Of a stretch of 64,000 nucleotides of DNA, positions 54,942 through 64,000 are shown one piece after another. The first letter of the stretch is position 1. Every line of letters starts with the position of its first letter. Source of the DNA: Pantoea agglomerans (lineage in GTDB: Bacteria > Pseudomonadota > Gammaproteobacteria > Enterobacterales > Enterobacteriaceae); the NCBI RefSeq assembly GCF_021397715.1, contig NZ_CP090207.1:3410001-3474000 (forward strand), in the 5' to 3' direction. The notes under the pieces are model-generated. The model did not search any database. It was not told the origin of the DNA and saw only the letters and a program-made list of their open reading frames with translations. Both the position numbers and the translations under genes were made by a program.

Positions 54942-55796
54942 GTGTTGATCATTGAAACGCTGCCCATGCTGCGCCGGGAAGTGCGTCGCTGGCGGCAGCA
55001 AGCTAAGCGCATTGCGCTGGTACCGACGATGGGCAACCTGCATGAAGGCCATTTAACGCTGGTGGATGAAGCGCGTGCGCGCGGCGATATCGTGATTGTT
55101 TCGATCTTCGTCAACCCGATGCAGTTTGATCGTCCTGACGATCTGGCGCGCTATCCGCGTACTCTGCAGGAAGATTGCGAGAAGCTGAACCGTCATCAGG
55201 TTGATGTGGTGTTTGCCCCGTCGCCGGCTGAAGTCTACCCGCACGGCCTGAAGAATCAGACCTTTGTTGAAGTCCCGGTGCTCTCTTCGCTGCTGGAGGG
55301 CGAGACGCGTCCCGGCCATTTTCGCGGCGTGGCGACCATTGTCAGCAAGCTGTTTAACCTGGTGCAGCCGGACATTGCCTGTTTCGGTGAAAAGGATTTT
55401 CAGCAGTTGGCTATCATTCGCAAGATGGTGGCGGATATGGGCTTCGACATTGAGATTGTCGGCGTGCCAACGGTGCGCGCCAAAGATGGCCTGGCGCTGA
55501 GTTCGCGCAATGGCTACTTAACCGCTGACGAACGTAAGCTGGCACCTGCGCTGAGTCAGGTTATGAATCAGATGGCGGCGCGGCTGGCTGACGGCGAACG
55601 CCACATTGAAGAGATTATTGAACAGGCGAATCAGACGCTGCTGGAGCGGGGATTGCGCCCGGATGGTTTGGCCATCTGCGACGCGGAAACGCTGCAACCC
55701 CTGACGGTTGATAGCCAGCGCGCCGTGGTGCTGATGGCGGCCTGGCTGGGTAATGCCCGTTTAATCGATAATCAAACTGTGGACCTGACGCAGTAA
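54942..55796 (+). CDS. panC: Pantothenate synthetase
   Basis: PanC joins pantoate and beta-alanine using ATP. The 284-residue protein has the nucleotidyltransferase motif [10 protein letters not shown] (HxGH type, residues about 27-36), [29 protein letters not shown] and the KMSKS-like [10 protein letters not shown]. The start is GTG at 54942, with AGGAG upstream. panD follows after 42 bp. Confidence 0.96.
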   Translation: MLIIETLPMLRREVRRWRQQAKRIALVPTMGNLHEGHLTLVDEARARGDIVIVSIFVNPMQFDRPDDLARYPRTLQEDCEKLNRHQVDVVFAPSPAEVYPHGLKNQTFVEVPVLSSLLEGETRPGHFRGVATIVSKLFNLVQPDIACFGEKDFQQLAIIRKMVADMGFDIEIVGVPTVRAKDGLALSSRNGYLTADERKLAPALSQVMNQMAARLADGERHIEEIIEQANQTLLERGLRPDGLAICDAETLQPLTVDSQRAVVLMAAWLGNARLIDNQTVDLTQ

Positions 55797-55838
55797 GCTG
55801 CAGGTCATTTTATTCCTCGTCTGACAAGGTTTCTGGCT

Positions 55839-56219
55839 ATGATCCGTACCGTTCTACAAGGCAAATTGCATCGCGTGAAGGTGACACAGGCGGACCTCAA
55901 CTATGAAGGTTCCTGTGCCATCGATCAGGACTTTCTCGATGCGTCCGGCATTCTGCAATATGAAGCGATTGATATTTATAACGTCACCAACGGCCAGCGC
56001 TTTTCCACCTACGCCATTGCCGCTGAACGGGGTTCAAAAATCATCTCGGTCAACGGGGCAGCAGCGCGTTGCGCCTGTGAAGGCGACATTCTGATCATCT
56101 GTTCTTACGTGCAGGTCGAGGATGCAGAAGCGCGCCAGTGGCAGCCTAAAGTGGCCTATTTTGAAGGCGATAACCAGATGAAGCGGCTGGCTAAAGCTGT
56201 CCCCGTCCAGGTTGCCTGA
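55839..56219 (+). CDS. panD: Aspartate 1-decarboxylase proenzyme
   Basis: PanD makes beta-alanine from aspartate using a pyruvoyl cofactor. The self-cleavage site Gly24-Ser25 is present ([12 protein letters not shown]), with [13 protein letters not shown] and [14 protein letters not shown] following. The 126-residue length equals E. coli PanD. It lies directly after panC; the E. coli gene yadD (rpnC) that separates them there is absent. Maturation in enterobacteria needs PanZ, not in this window. Confidence 0.97.
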   Translation: MIRTVLQGKLHRVKVTQADLNYEGSCAIDQDFLDASGILQYEAIDIYNVTNGQRFSTYAIAAERGSKIISVNGAAARCACEGDILIICSYVQVEDAEARQWQPKVAYFEGDNQMKRLAKAVPVQVA

Positions 56220-56227
56220 CCTAAAAA

Positions 56228-56259
56228 GGGCGCCGATCGACCATCGGTGCCCCTCTTTT
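56228..56259 (+). terminator. Terminator downstream of panD
   Basis: GGGCGCCGAT / ATCGGTGCCC (one G-U pair, loop CGACC) is followed by CTCTTTTC. It closes the panBCD unit before the convergent acyltransferase gene. Confidence 0.8.
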
Positions 56260-56275
56260 CACCTCACCCGCCGTG

Positions 56276-57289
56276 TTACACCGGTTTAGTGGCAAGCGTT
56301 TTAGACGGTTTTTTCATGGTAAACAGGAAGTTGAACCAGCCACGTTTCCTGAGCAGACACAGCGTCCACGGCAGCGCCAGCGCCACCAGAAAGGCCGATA
56401 TAAATTTCAGATCGTTGACCCAGGCTGACGGGCTTTCAAACTTCACCATCTTGCTGAAGAACTGAATCGCCAGATAGTGCGACAGGTAAAAGACGATAGA
56501 ATTGACCCCGATATAGTAGACCAGCCCCGACTTTAACTTCAGCGCAATCCAGACAAAAAACGGTACTGACAACAGCGCCAGCGGCGACAGTAACGCCGGG
56601 GAGTGGGTTTCCAGCATAAAGATATTTAAGCAGGAGAGCAGCACAAAGCTCAGCAGTGAAAGAATGAGCGTCGGCCCATGCTGCACCTTATCAGCGATAT
56701 CAACCTGTTTTCTGACGATGTAATCACCCAGGTAGAAGAAGACGAACAGATAGAACGCCTTATTGACGTGGGTATTATCAAAGCTGGCAAAGACGCTGTC
56801 AGGATCGATCGCCGGTAATCCCCAGCTCAGCCCCATGCAGACCGCGAATACCAGCAGGAACGGCAGGTGACGGGCAAAAATAATCACCACGAAGAAAATA
56901 AACAGCGACTGCAGGAACCAGGTCATATCTCCCCCGCCCGTCAGGTGGGAAAGAATAATATTCAGCGGTGATTGCGGGGTATTGGCCATTGAGCTGAAGA
57001 CGATCTTTAACCCGCCATAAATAATCACCCAGACCACGAACGGATAGAGAATACTGCGGATCTTATTATTAAAAAAAGGACCCAGCCCTTTTCTGAGGCC
57101 CGCATCAACAAATAAGCCTGAAACGAAAAACATCAGTCCTAGTCGAACGGGTGCAAGCATTTCATTTAACAGGTTACTGAAGACGGTAAAGTGTCCGGCA
57201 TTATTATGTACGGCGATGGTGCTATGCAAAAAAATGATGGCGAGAATACTTAATCCCCGCAGATTATCGATCCACGTAATACGATTCAT
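56276..57289 (-). CDS. Membrane acyltransferase, acyltransferase-3 family
   Basis: This 337-residue integral membrane protein starts RITWIDNLRGLSILAIIFLH, the typical first helix of acyltransferase-3 proteins, in which a conserved Arg and His contribute to the active site. About ten hydrophobic helices follow (for example FFVVIIFARHLPFLLVFAVC), and the C-terminus is basic. The family O-acetylates or succinylates polysaccharides, LPS, peptidoglycan or small molecules; the substrate here cannot be told. It has no glycan gene neighbours and sits between panD and yadH, where E. coli has other genes. An AT-rich 418-bp region lies upstream, so horizontal acquisition is plausible. Confidence 0.85.
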   Translation of the reverse strand: MNRITWIDNLRGLSILAIIFLHSTIAVHNNAGHFTVFSNLLNEMLAPVRLGLMFFVSGLFVDAGLRKGLGPFFNNKIRSILYPFVVWVIIYGGLKIVFSSMANTPQSPLNIILSHLTGGGDMTWFLQSLFIFFVVIIFARHLPFLLVFAVCMGLSWGLPAIDPDSVFASFDNTHVNKAFYLFVFFYLGDYIVRKQVDIADKVQHGPTLILSLLSFVLLSCLNIFMLETHSPALLSPLALLSVPFFVWIALKLKSGLVYYIGVNSIVFYLSHYLAIQFFSKMVKFESPSAWVNDLKFISAFLVALALPWTLCLLRKRGWFNFLFTMKKPSKTLATKPV

Positions 57290-57653
57290 CTTTTCCTGCC
57301 TTGTATTTAATAGTGGCCCTGATTGCAGACCATTTTCTTATTGAATACTCAACATTCCCACTTTCTGTCCGTGAGCAGAGGAACAACGTTAATCTGGCGA
57401 TATCCTGATCACTATTGTACAAATAAACAACAGTCAGCATTTAATCCAATTCCTAAAAAAATTTAAGATTTTTAAAATCATGATGATATAAATTAAAAAG
57501 AAATTATTATCAGATAATACTCAAGGTTATCAGCCAGTAGCCGGAATCAGTTCTGCCGCAGCGGAAAGCTAATAATGAAGGGGGAATTTATGATGTCACT
57601 AAAACGTTAAAATTAATACTATCAACCAGATTAAGGCGGATGATTTCCAGGCG
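57290..57653. other. AT-rich intergenic region between the acyltransferase gene and yadH
   Basis: This stretch is far more AT-rich than the rest of the window, especially 57450-57535. I see no gene. It must contain the acyltransferase promoter (minus strand); I could not pick one confidently. A six-codon frame (ATG at 57590, TAA at 57608, product MMSLKR) follows an AAGGGGGAA Shine-Dalgarno on the plus strand and may be a leftover gene start. Confidence 0.6.
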
Positions 57654-57691
57654 GACAAAAAAAAGCCACGCTGTTATCACCGCGTGGCTTT
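57654..57691 (-). terminator. Terminator downstream of yadH
   Basis: The stem AAAGCCACGC / GCGTGGCTTT (57662-57691, ten-base loop) is followed on the minus strand by a run of seven or more T bases, 17 bp after the yadH stop codon. Confidence 0.88.
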
Positions 57692-57707
57692 AATTTTATT
57701 TTATTGA

Positions 57708-58478
57708 TCAGGTACGTAATCCGCGCCCGCGCTGAATCAGGGTATAGACCAGCCCGTAGAACACCACGATAAAGGCGATCAATACCGACAGCGTAAATAC
57801 CAGCGGCACGTCGTTAATGCCGAGGAAGCCGAAACGGAAGCCGCTGATCATATAAACAATCGGATTCAGTTTTGAAACGGCCTGCCAGAATGGAGGCAGC
57901 AGCGTCAGGGAATAGAACACCCCACCGAGGTAGGTTAACGGCGTCAGCACAAACGTCGGGATCAGGCTGATATCATCAAAGGTTCGGGCAAACACCGCAT
58001 TCAGCAGACCGGCCAGCGAAAACAGCACGGCGGTCAGCAGCAGCGTCACCGCCACCATCGTCCAGGAGTGGACATGGAACGGCACAAAGAACAGCGAAAT
58101 GGCGGTGACCAGAATGCCGACGCAGACGCCACGAGCCACGCCGCCGCCCACGTAACCGGCAATGATAATGTGGGTTGGCACCGGCGCCACCAGCAGCTCT
58201 TCAATATTGCGCTGAAACTTGGCGCTGAAGAACGATGAGGCCACGTTCGCGTAGGCATTGGTGATCACCGCCATCATGATCAGACCCGGCACGATAAACT
58301 GCATATAGCTGAAACCGTGCATCTCACCAATCCGGGAGCCGATCAGGTTACCGAAGATGATGAAGTAAAGCGTCATGGTGATCACCGGCGGCACCAGCGT
58401 CTGGATCCAGATGCGGGCGAAACGGTTAATCTCTTTGGCCCAGATGCTCTTCAGCGCCACCCAGTACAAATGTGTCAT
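57708..58478 (-). CDS. yadH: ABC-2 type transporter permease YadH
   Basis: This 256-residue inner-membrane permease has six predicted helices and an ABC-2 fold (VTMTLYFIIFGNLIGSRIGE, then FMQ-type FSYMQFIVPGLIMMAVITNA). It pairs with the ATPase encoded by the overlapping upstream gene (4-nt overlap). The pair resembles NodIJ-like and drug or polysaccharide exporters; its substrate is not established. Confidence 0.93.
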   Translation of the reverse strand: MTHLYWVALKSIWAKEINRFARIWIQTLVPPVITMTLYFIIFGNLIGSRIGEMHGFSYMQFIVPGLIMMAVITNAYANVASSFFSAKFQRNIEELLVAPVPTHIIIAGYVGGGVARGVCVGILVTAISLFFVPFHVHSWTMVAVTLLLTAVLFSLAGLLNAVFARTFDDISLIPTFVLTPLTYLGGVFYSLTLLPPFWQAVSKLNPIVYMISGFRFGFLGINDVPLVFTLSVLIAFIVVFYGLVYTLIQRGRGLRT

Positions 58479-59401
58479 GCTTTTGCTCCTGTTTTTCCCT
58501 GCGTCAGGCCGACGAACAACTCTTCCAGACGGTTGGCTTTGTTACGCATACTCAGCACCTGCACGCCCTGCGCACTGAGCTGGCTGAACACGCTGTTCAG
58601 ACCCTGCTCGCGCAACACTTCCACTTCCAGCGTCGAGGTATCCACCAGACGGTACTGAAACCCTTCCAGCGTCGGTAATGGGCTGCGCGGTGCCAGATCG
58701 AGAATAAAAGTTTCCGATTTGAGTTTGGAAAGCAGTTCTTTCATCGAGGTGTTCTCGACCAGTTCCCCGCTCTGGATAATGCCGATATTGCGGCACAGCA
58801 TCTCGGCCTCTTCCAGATAGTGAGTGGTGAGAATAATGGTGGTGCCTTTGGCATTGAGATCTTTCAGGAACACCCACATTGAGCGGCGCAGTTCAATATC
58901 AACGCCAGCAGTCGGCTCATCGAGGATCAGCAGCTTAGGTTCGTGCATCAGCGCCCGGGCGATCATCAGACGGCGCTTCATGCCACCGGAGAGCATCCGC
59001 GCGCGTTCGCTGCGTTTGCCCCACAGATCGAGCTGTTTCAGGTACTTTTCTGCCCGTTCATTGGCTTCGCGGCGTTCAACGCCGTAGTAACCCGCCTGGT
59101 TGACGACGATTTGCATCACCGTCTCAAACGGGTTGAAGTTAAATTCCTGCGGCACCAGGCCGAGCTGACGTTTGGCGTTGACCACATCTTTTTCCAGATC
59201 GTAGCCAAACACCCGGACGCTGCCGTCAGATTTGTTCACCAGCGAGCTGATAATGCCGATGGTGGTCGATTTACCGGCGCCGTTCGGTCCCAGCAGTGCA
59301 TAAAAATCACCGGCTTCAACATTAAGATCGATACCCTTCAGCGCCTGCACGCCGCCGGGATAGGTCTTGGTCAGCCGGGAAAGTTCCAGTGCATATGTCA
59401 T
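58475..59401 (-). CDS. yadG: ABC transporter ATPase YadG
   Basis: This 308-residue ATPase has Walker [11 protein letters not shown] (about residues 40-49), the signature [15 protein letters not shown], Walker [13 protein letters not shown] and the switch-His segment [11 protein letters not shown]. The C-terminal extension of about 80 residues is typical of ABC-2 exporters of the DrrA/NodI type. It overlaps yadH by 4 nt and diverges from can. Confidence 0.94.
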   Translation of the reverse strand: MTYALELSRLTKTYPGGVQALKGIDLNVEAGDFYALLGPNGAGKSTTIGIISSLVNKSDGSVRVFGYDLEKDVVNAKRQLGLVPQEFNFNPFETVMQIVVNQAGYYGVERREANERAEKYLKQLDLWGKRSERARMLSGGMKRRLMIARALMHEPKLLILDEPTAGVDIELRRSMWVFLKDLNAKGTTIILTTHYLEEAEMLCRNIGIIQSGELVENTSMKELLSKLKSETFILDLAPRSPLPTLEGFQYRLVDTSTLEVEVLREQGLNSVFSQLSAQGVQVLSMRNKANRLEELFVGLTQGKTGAKA

Positions 59402-59509
59402 TCCGAATCCATACCCTGTATTGATGGCAATCTGATGCCGTTTAAATTTGTGAAGCCTTCGCCTATAGTACGCCCACGCACTCTGCGCAGTAACCGGTCG
59501 CTCAACGCC

Positions 59510-60163
59510 ATGACAGATATCGATACCCTGATCAGTAATAACCGTGAATGGTCTAAATTACTGGTCGAAGAAGATCCCGGCTTTTTTGAGCGGCTCGCCC
59601 AGGCACAAAAACCGCGCTTCCTGTGGATTGGCTGTTCTGACAGCCGCGTCCCCGCCGAACGTCTGACCGGACTGGAACCGGGTGAACTCTTTGTCCACCG
59701 CAACGTTGCCAATCTGGTGATTCACACCGATCTCAACTGTCTTTCCGTGGTGCAGTACGCCATCGAAGTGCTGGAAGTTGAACACGTCATCGTGTGCGGT
59801 CACTACGGCTGCGGCGGCGTGCAGGCGGCGATGGATAACCCGGAACTGGGGTTGATCGACAACTGGCTGCTGCACATCCGCGACCTCTGGTACAAGCATA
59901 GCGTGTTGCTGGGGGAACTCCCGCCGGATAAACGTCTGGATAAACTGTGCGAAATCAACGTTGTTGAACAAGTCTATAACCTGGGACACTCAACCGTGCT
60001 GCAATCTGCCTGGAAACGCGGGCAAAATGTCTCACTGCATGGCTGGGTTTACGGCATTCATGACGGCTGTCTGCGTAACCTTGACGTTACGGCAAACAGC
60101 CGCGAAATCCTTGAACAACGTTACCGTCACGGCATCGCTAATCTGCTGTATAGCGAGAAATAA
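59510..60163 (+). CDS. can: Beta-class carbonic anhydrase
   Basis: Can interconverts CO2 and bicarbonate, supplying bicarbonate to acetyl-CoA carboxylase and other carboxylases. The zinc ligands are in [11 protein letters not shown] (Cys about 42, Asp 44) and HYGCGG (His about 98, Cys 101). The ATG at 59510 gives [19 protein letters not shown] and 217 residues, like E. coli Can. The frame is open for another 189 codons upstream, but that lies inside the opposite-strand yadG and has no family similarity. No clear Shine-Dalgarno precedes the ATG. Confidence 0.96.
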   Translation: MTDIDTLISNNREWSKLLVEEDPGFFERLAQAQKPRFLWIGCSDSRVPAERLTGLEPGELFVHRNVANLVIHTDLNCLSVVQYAIEVLEVEHVIVCGHYGCGGVQAAMDNPELGLIDNWLLHIRDLWYKHSVLLGELPPDKRLDKLCEINVVEQVYNLGHSTVLQSAWKRGQNVSLHGWVYGIHDGCLRNLDVTANSREILEQRYRHGIANLLYSEK

Positions 60164-60241
60164 GCGGCATCAGGCGCGACACAGCCTACACGAAGCCGGC
60201 GCGGCTGGCCTTGGAAGAATGTGCGGTGCGGTGTGCGCGAC

Positions 60242-60778
60242 TCAGGATTCGGTCGGCACCACTTTGCCGATATAGGGCAGATGACGATAGTGCTGCGCAT
60301 AATCGATCCCGAACCCGACCACGAACTCGTCCGGAATCGCAAAGCCGACGTACTCCACGTTGACCTCCACTTCCCGGCGTTCCGGCTTGTCCAGCAGGGT
60401 ACAGATGGCGAGTGACTTCGGCTGACGCAGCTGCAGAATTTCACGCACCTTGCTCAGGGTGTTACCGGAGTCGATGATATCTTCGACGATCAGCACATCT
60501 TTGCCACGAATATCTTCATCCAGATCTTTCAGGATTTTCACATCGCGGCTGCTGGACATGCCGCTGCCGTAACTGGACGCGGTCATAAAATCGACTTCGT
60601 GCGGGACGTCAATGGCACGGCACAGATCGGCCATAAACATAAAAGAGCCGCGCAGCAGCCCCACCAGCACCATGTCACTGCCGCTGTCACGGTAGTGGTC
60701 ATTAATCTCTTTGCCCAGTTCAGCGATGCGCGCGGCGATTGCCTGTTCAGGGATCATCACTTCAACAGTGTGTTTCAT
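60242..60778 (-). CDS. hpt: Hypoxanthine phosphoribosyltransferase
   Basis: Hpt salvages hypoxanthine (and guanine less well) to IMP or GMP with PRPP. The PRPP-binding motif is [16 protein letters not shown] (about residues 98-113) and [14 protein letters not shown] and [11 protein letters not shown] are also present. The ATG at 60778 gives 178 residues, as in E. coli; a longer in-frame start adds 27 residues unlike the family. It converges with can. Confidence 0.96.
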   Translation of the reverse strand: MKHTVEVMIPEQAIAARIAELGKEINDHYRDSGSDMVLVGLLRGSFMFMADLCRAIDVPHEVDFMTASSYGSGMSSSRDVKILKDLDEDIRGKDVLIVEDIIDSGNTLSKVREILQLRQPKSLAICTLLDKPERREVEVNVEYVGFAIPDEFVVGFGIDYAQHYRHLPYIGKVVPTES

Positions 60779-61013
60779 TGCTTTCAGCCCGGTTACGTCA
60801 GAAAAGCCACGAAGTCTATCATAGTCATCAGCGTGGCGGCTGCGATCGGCGCGAAGCAAACGATACCGTAGCGAAATTTATTGCCGCCCGCCGCGGGGTC
60901 GTTGCAATGCGCATTACCTTAGAACTTTCTGGCATTTACCAGCATGATTCGCTGCATGGTAGCCTTTATCCAACATATCATTACTCCACTCGCGCCGCAG
61001 GCCGGAGATCTCA

Positions 61014-62294
61014 ATGACGTCATCAAGCAAGAAAACTCACATCGGCGATCGCCCGCTGCATCCTGAAACTCAGATGCTCAATTACGGCTACGATCCCCGT
61101 CTCTCTGAAGGTGCGGTCAAGCCACCGGTGTTCCTGACCTCAACCTTTGTCTTTGACAGCGCCGAAGAGGGACGGGATTTCTTCGATTACGTCTCAGGCC
61201 GGCGTGAACCGCCCGAAGGGAAAACGGGCGGGCTGGTCTATTCGCGCTTTAACCATCCCAACAGTGAAATCGTTGAGGATCGGCTGGCGGTCTATGAGCA
61301 GGCGGAGAGCTGTTCACTGTTCTCTTCCGGCATGGCGGCGATCGCCACGGCGCTGCTGACCTTTGCCCGACCAGGCGAGGTGATCCTGCATTCGCAGCCG
61401 CTGTATGGCGGCACCGAAACCCTGCTCAGCAAGACGATGCACAATCTGGAGATTAAGGCGGTCGGCTTTAGCGACGGGAATGACGAGAACCGGGTGCGTG
61501 AAGCGGCGCAGCAGGCGATGACGCTGGGCCGGGTCGCGATGATCCTGATCGAGACGCCAGCCAATCCGACTAACAGCCTGGTGAACATCCGCCTGATGGC
61601 GCGCATCGCCGATGAGATTGACCAGCAGCAGGGCTCTCGCCCGATTATCGCCTGCGACAATACGCTGCTCGGCCCGTTGTTTCAACAGCCGCTGACGCTG
61701 GGTGCCGATCTGTCGCTCTACTCCCTGACCAAATATGTAGGCGGTCACTCCGACCTGATTGCCGGGGCAGCGATGGGCAGTAAAAAGTTAATGGCGCAGG
61801 TCCGCGCGCTGCGCAGCGCTATCGGCACACAACTCGATCCGCACTCCAGCTGGATGCTCAGCCGCTCGCTGGAGACGCTGTCGCTGCGCATGGAGAAAGC
61901 GTTTCACAATGCCGAGGCGGTGGCCGCCTTCCTGCGCGATCATCCGAAGGTGGCCAAGCTGCACTGGCTGCCCTATCTGGATGCAGAGAGTGCCGAAGGC
62001 AAAACCTACCACGAGCAGTGCAGCGGCGCCGGTTCGACCTTCTCGTTTGATATTGTCGGAGGTCAGCCCGCTGCATTTCGTTTTCTCAATGCGCTGGCGC
62101 TGTTCAAGCAGGCGGTGAGCCTCGGCGGTACCGAGTCGCTGGCCAGCCATCCCGGCAGCACCACCCACTCTGGCGTGCCGCAGGCAGTGCGTCAGCGTAT
62201 CGGGATCACTGATGCCACGGTGCGGCTGTCGATCGGCATCGAGAACGCGGGCGACCTGATTGAAGATATCCGGCTGGCGCTGGATCAGGCCTGA
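61014..62294 (+). CDS. Cystathionine gamma-synthase family PLP enzyme
   Basis: This 426-residue protein belongs to the Cys/Met-metabolism PLP family (fold type I: cystathionine gamma-synthases and lyases, methionine gamma-lyases, O-acylhomoserine sulfhydrylases). The PLP Lys is in [18 protein letters not shown] (about residue 240), the phosphate-binding loop in [14 protein letters not shown], and IETPANPTN and the cofactor-ring Asp ([12 protein letters not shown]) are conserved. The C-terminus has the substrate-carboxylate segment [20 protein letters not shown]. Sequence alone does not tell the reaction. GGAGAT precedes the ATG. It lies between hpt and cueO, where E. coli has gcd, and converges on cueO with only 2 bp between stops. 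Confidence 0.88.
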   Translation: MTSSSKKTHIGDRPLHPETQMLNYGYDPRLSEGAVKPPVFLTSTFVFDSAEEGRDFFDYVSGRREPPEGKTGGLVYSRFNHPNSEIVEDRLAVYEQAESCSLFSSGMAAIATALLTFARPGEVILHSQPLYGGTETLLSKTMHNLEIKAVGFSDGNDENRVREAAQQAMTLGRVAMILIETPANPTNSLVNIRLMARIADEIDQQQGSRPIIACDNTLLGPLFQQPLTLGADLSLYSLTKYVGGHSDLIAGAAMGSKKLMAQVRALRSAIGTQLDPHSSWMLSRSLETLSLRMEKAFHNAEAVAAFLRDHPKVAKLHWLPYLDAESAEGKTYHEQCSGAGSTFSFDIVGGQPAAFRFLNALALFKQAVSLGGTESLASHPGSTTHSGVPQAVRQRIGITDATVRLSIGIENAGDLIEDIRLALDQA

Positions 62295-62296
62295 TT

Positions 62297-63892
62297 TCAG
62301 CTGACGGTGAACCCGAGCATCATGCCGGTATCTTCATGCTCCAGCAGATGACAGTGGGCCATGTAAGCATGTTCGGCGGCGGCGACGTAATTGAAGCGCA
62401 CCAGGACTTCGCTGCGCCAGCCGTCGACATTCACCATATCTTTCCAGCCCTGACGATGCGGTGCCGGTGGCTTGCCGTTCTCTGACAGAATACGGAACTG
62501 GGTGCCGTGAATGTGGAACGGATGCAGCATCGCGTCGCCCTCGCCGGAAATCGTCCATTTCTCAAACTCGCCCAGCTTCACCGCAAAGGACGGTTTCGTC
62601 ATGTTGAACGCCTGGCCGTTGATCTTATTGCCGTTTCGGAAATCATAACCGGCCGGTTGTGCCATGCCGTGCATACTGTGATCCATACCTTCCATCGGCG
62701 GCATCGGCTCTGCCGTCTTTTTCTCCTGCATCTGCGGCATCGCGTGGTGGCCGCCCTTGCCCATCGCCTTGTCACCGTAGCGCTGCATCAGCGCCTGCAT
62801 ACCCCGTTGATCCAGTTGCGGGTCCATCATCAGTTGCAGCCAGCGCGTGTTCAGCCCCTCGGTTTTCGGCACTGGCGGCAGCGTTGCCAGCTGATCCGGC
62901 AGCGTGGCGCTGGCCATCACCCGCAGCGGCAAAATCTGCACCAGCGGCAGCGGCTGGTCGAACGGTGCCAGCGTCATGCCCATCTGCCCGACCGGCAGCG
63001 TCACCAGATCAAAGGCTTTCCCATCCGAGGTATCGATCATCACTTCAAAACGTTCGCCCGGCAGCATCGGCAGTGACGCCAGCTTCACCGGCTCGGTCAG
63101 CAGCCCGCCGTCGCTGGCGATGACATAGAGCGGACGCTGGTCACTGGCGGCAACCTGTAGCGAACGGGCATTGCAGCCATTCAGCAACCGCAACCGCAGC
63201 CAGCCGCGCGGCACCGCATGTTGCGGGTACTGCACGCCATTGGTCAGCATCATGTCGCCAAACCAGCCAACCGCTGCGCGCATCACATCCAGCTGGTAAT
63301 CAATCTGACTGCCATCTTTGGTCAGCTGTTTATCCTGAAAGATCAGCGGCACGTCATCCACGCCCCATTGGGTCGGCAGCCGCAATTTACCCATTTCATC
63401 ATCTTCCAGCAGGATCAGCCCGGCCAATCCCTGCGCCACCTGATGCCCGGTTTTCCCATGCAGATGCGGATGATACCAGCAGGTCGCAGCCGGTTGATCG
63501 GGAGTAAAAGAGACCTGTCGCGAGCCGCCAGCCGCGATGCTGGCCTGTGGACCGCCATCGACGGCGCCAGGGATCTCCAGCCCATGCCAGTGCAGCGTAG
63601 TGGCTTCGCTGAGCCGGTTATGAATGTTCACCGTGGCGGGCTTGCCACTTTGCAGCTTTATCGCCGGCCCGAGTAAGCTGCCGTTATAACCCCAGGTCGG
63701 CACCGCCTTACCGTTCCACTCCGTAGTGCCCTGCATAGCGGTCAGCGTGTACTGGCCTCTGGCATCCGGCAACAGCAGTGACGGAATCGGTAACAGCGGC
63801 CGGCTGGCAGCCATCAGCGAGCGGCTCCAGAGCGGCAGCGCCCCGGCCGCACTCAGGGCGGCCGTGAGTTTCAGGAATTGGCGACGTTGCAT
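62297..63892 (-). CDS. cueO: Multicopper oxidase CueO
   Basis: CueO oxidises toxic Cu(I) to Cu(II) in the periplasm. The 531-residue precursor has a Tat signal ([20 protein letters not shown]), three cupredoxin domains and all four copper-binding motifs: [25 protein letters not shown] and [14 protein letters not shown] Met- and His-containing insertion lies at about residues 375-410 ([20 protein letters not shown]), though less Met-rich than in E. coli and with a Lys/Glu/Pro stretch in the middle. I chose the ATG at 63892 (AAGGAT seven bases upstream) over one three codons earlier. Confidence 0.96.
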   Translation of the reverse strand: MQRRQFLKLTAALSAAGALPLWSRSLMAASRPLLPIPSLLLPDARGQYTLTAMQGTTEWNGKAVPTWGYNGSLLGPAIKLQSGKPATVNIHNRLSEATTLHWHGLEIPGAVDGGPQASIAAGGSRQVSFTPDQPAATCWYHPHLHGKTGHQVAQGLAGLILLEDDEMGKLRLPTQWGVDDVPLIFQDKQLTKDGSQIDYQLDVMRAAVGWFGDMMLTNGVQYPQHAVPRGWLRLRLLNGCNARSLQVAASDQRPLYVIASDGGLLTEPVKLASLPMLPGERFEVMIDTSDGKAFDLVTLPVGQMGMTLAPFDQPLPLVQILPLRVMASATLPDQLATLPPVPKTEGLNTRWLQLMMDPQLDQRGMQALMQRYGDKAMGKGGHHAMPQMQEKKTAEPMPPMEGMDHSMHGMAQPAGYDFRNGNKINGQAFNMTKPSFAVKLGEFEKWTISGEGDAMLHPFHIHGTQFRILSENGKPPAPHRQGWKDMVNVDGWRSEVLVRFNYVAAAEHAYMAHCHLLEHEDTGMMLGFTVS

Positions 63893-63922
63893 GGTAATCA
63901 TCCTTGTAGCATGAGAGCAGAC

Positions 63923-63953
63923 AGCCTAAACCCTGACCTTATGGGAAGGTCAA
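63923..63953 (-). promoter_or_regulatory. CueR-type copper-responsive promoter of cueO
   Basis: On the minus strand TTGACC (63948-63953) and TAGGCT (63923-63928) are separated by 19 bp, the long spacer typical of MerR-family promoters. The dyad ACCTT-CCCAT-AAGGT (63936-63950) lies between them, as in known CueR sites. CueR is not encoded in the window. Confidence 0.75.
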
Positions 63954-64000
63954 GCGTTACGCACCGGAATCAGCCGAAAAAAGGCGGAGAGCCGCACGGT

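Noticed and set aside
58943-59509. N-terminal extension of can by 189 codons
   Set aside because: The extension lies inside yadG on the other strand and has no similarity to carbonic anhydrases; the ATG at 59510 gives the family length.

Overview
This 64 kb window is a conserved chromosomal core block from a member of the Enterobacterales. Gene order, start-codon habits and protein sequences follow the Escherichia coli rof-tilS-accA-dnaE-lpx-bamA-rpsB-map-glnD-dapD-degP-fhu-mrcB-dksA-pan-can-hpt-cueO region. Divergence and gene content fit Erwiniaceae, with Pantoea or a close relative most likely; this is inferred from overall resemblance, not from a marker gene. The DNA is GC-rich by eye except for an AT-rich patch near 57.3-57.7 kb. 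I saw no prophage, insertion sequence, CRISPR array, tRNA or rRNA gene.

Layout. 1-5.6 kb: the end of rof, a small periplasmic c-type cytochrome, tilS, a glyoxalase-fold gene, ldcC and accA. 5.6-24.2 kb (minus strand): the macromolecular and envelope cluster rpsB-tsf-pyrH-frr-dxr-uppS-cdsA-rseP-bamA-skp-lpxD-fabZ-lpxA-lpxB-rnhB-dnaE-accA. It couples translation, isoprenoid, phospholipid and lipid A precursor synthesis, outer-membrane protein assembly and DNA replication. 24.5-29.5 kb (plus): map, glnD, dapD, yaeH. 29.6-34.0 kb (minus): cdaR, degP, dgt. 34.1-37.8 kb: mtnN-btuF, a small unrecognised secreted protein, erpA, hemL. 37.9-43.8 kb (minus): the ferrichrome operon fhuA-fhuC-fhuD-fhuB, whose receptor gene fhuA carries an in-frame amber codon. 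44.0-49.1 kb (minus): mrcB and hrpB. 49.2-56.2 kb (plus): thpR-sfsA-dksA-gluQ-pcnB-folK-panB-panC-panD. 56.3-59.4 kb (minus): an accessory acyltransferase and the yadGH ABC exporter. 59.5-63.9 kb: can, hpt, a cystathionine gamma-synthase family gene and cueO.

Most of the window is ordinary core genome, and I found no convincing undescribed multi-gene system. The points most worth a second look are the amber codon in an otherwise intact fhuA, the conserved AUU start of pcnB, the AT-rich accessory patch with the acyltransferase, the glutamine-rich tail of PBP1b, the unrecognised secreted protein sitting where E. coli has yadS, and several intergenic hairpins. Regulatory sites read directly from sequence include a sigma-E-type degP promoter, a Fur box before fhuA, a CueR-type promoter with a 19-bp spacer before cueO, and a GC-discriminator promoter with a long leader before rpsB.
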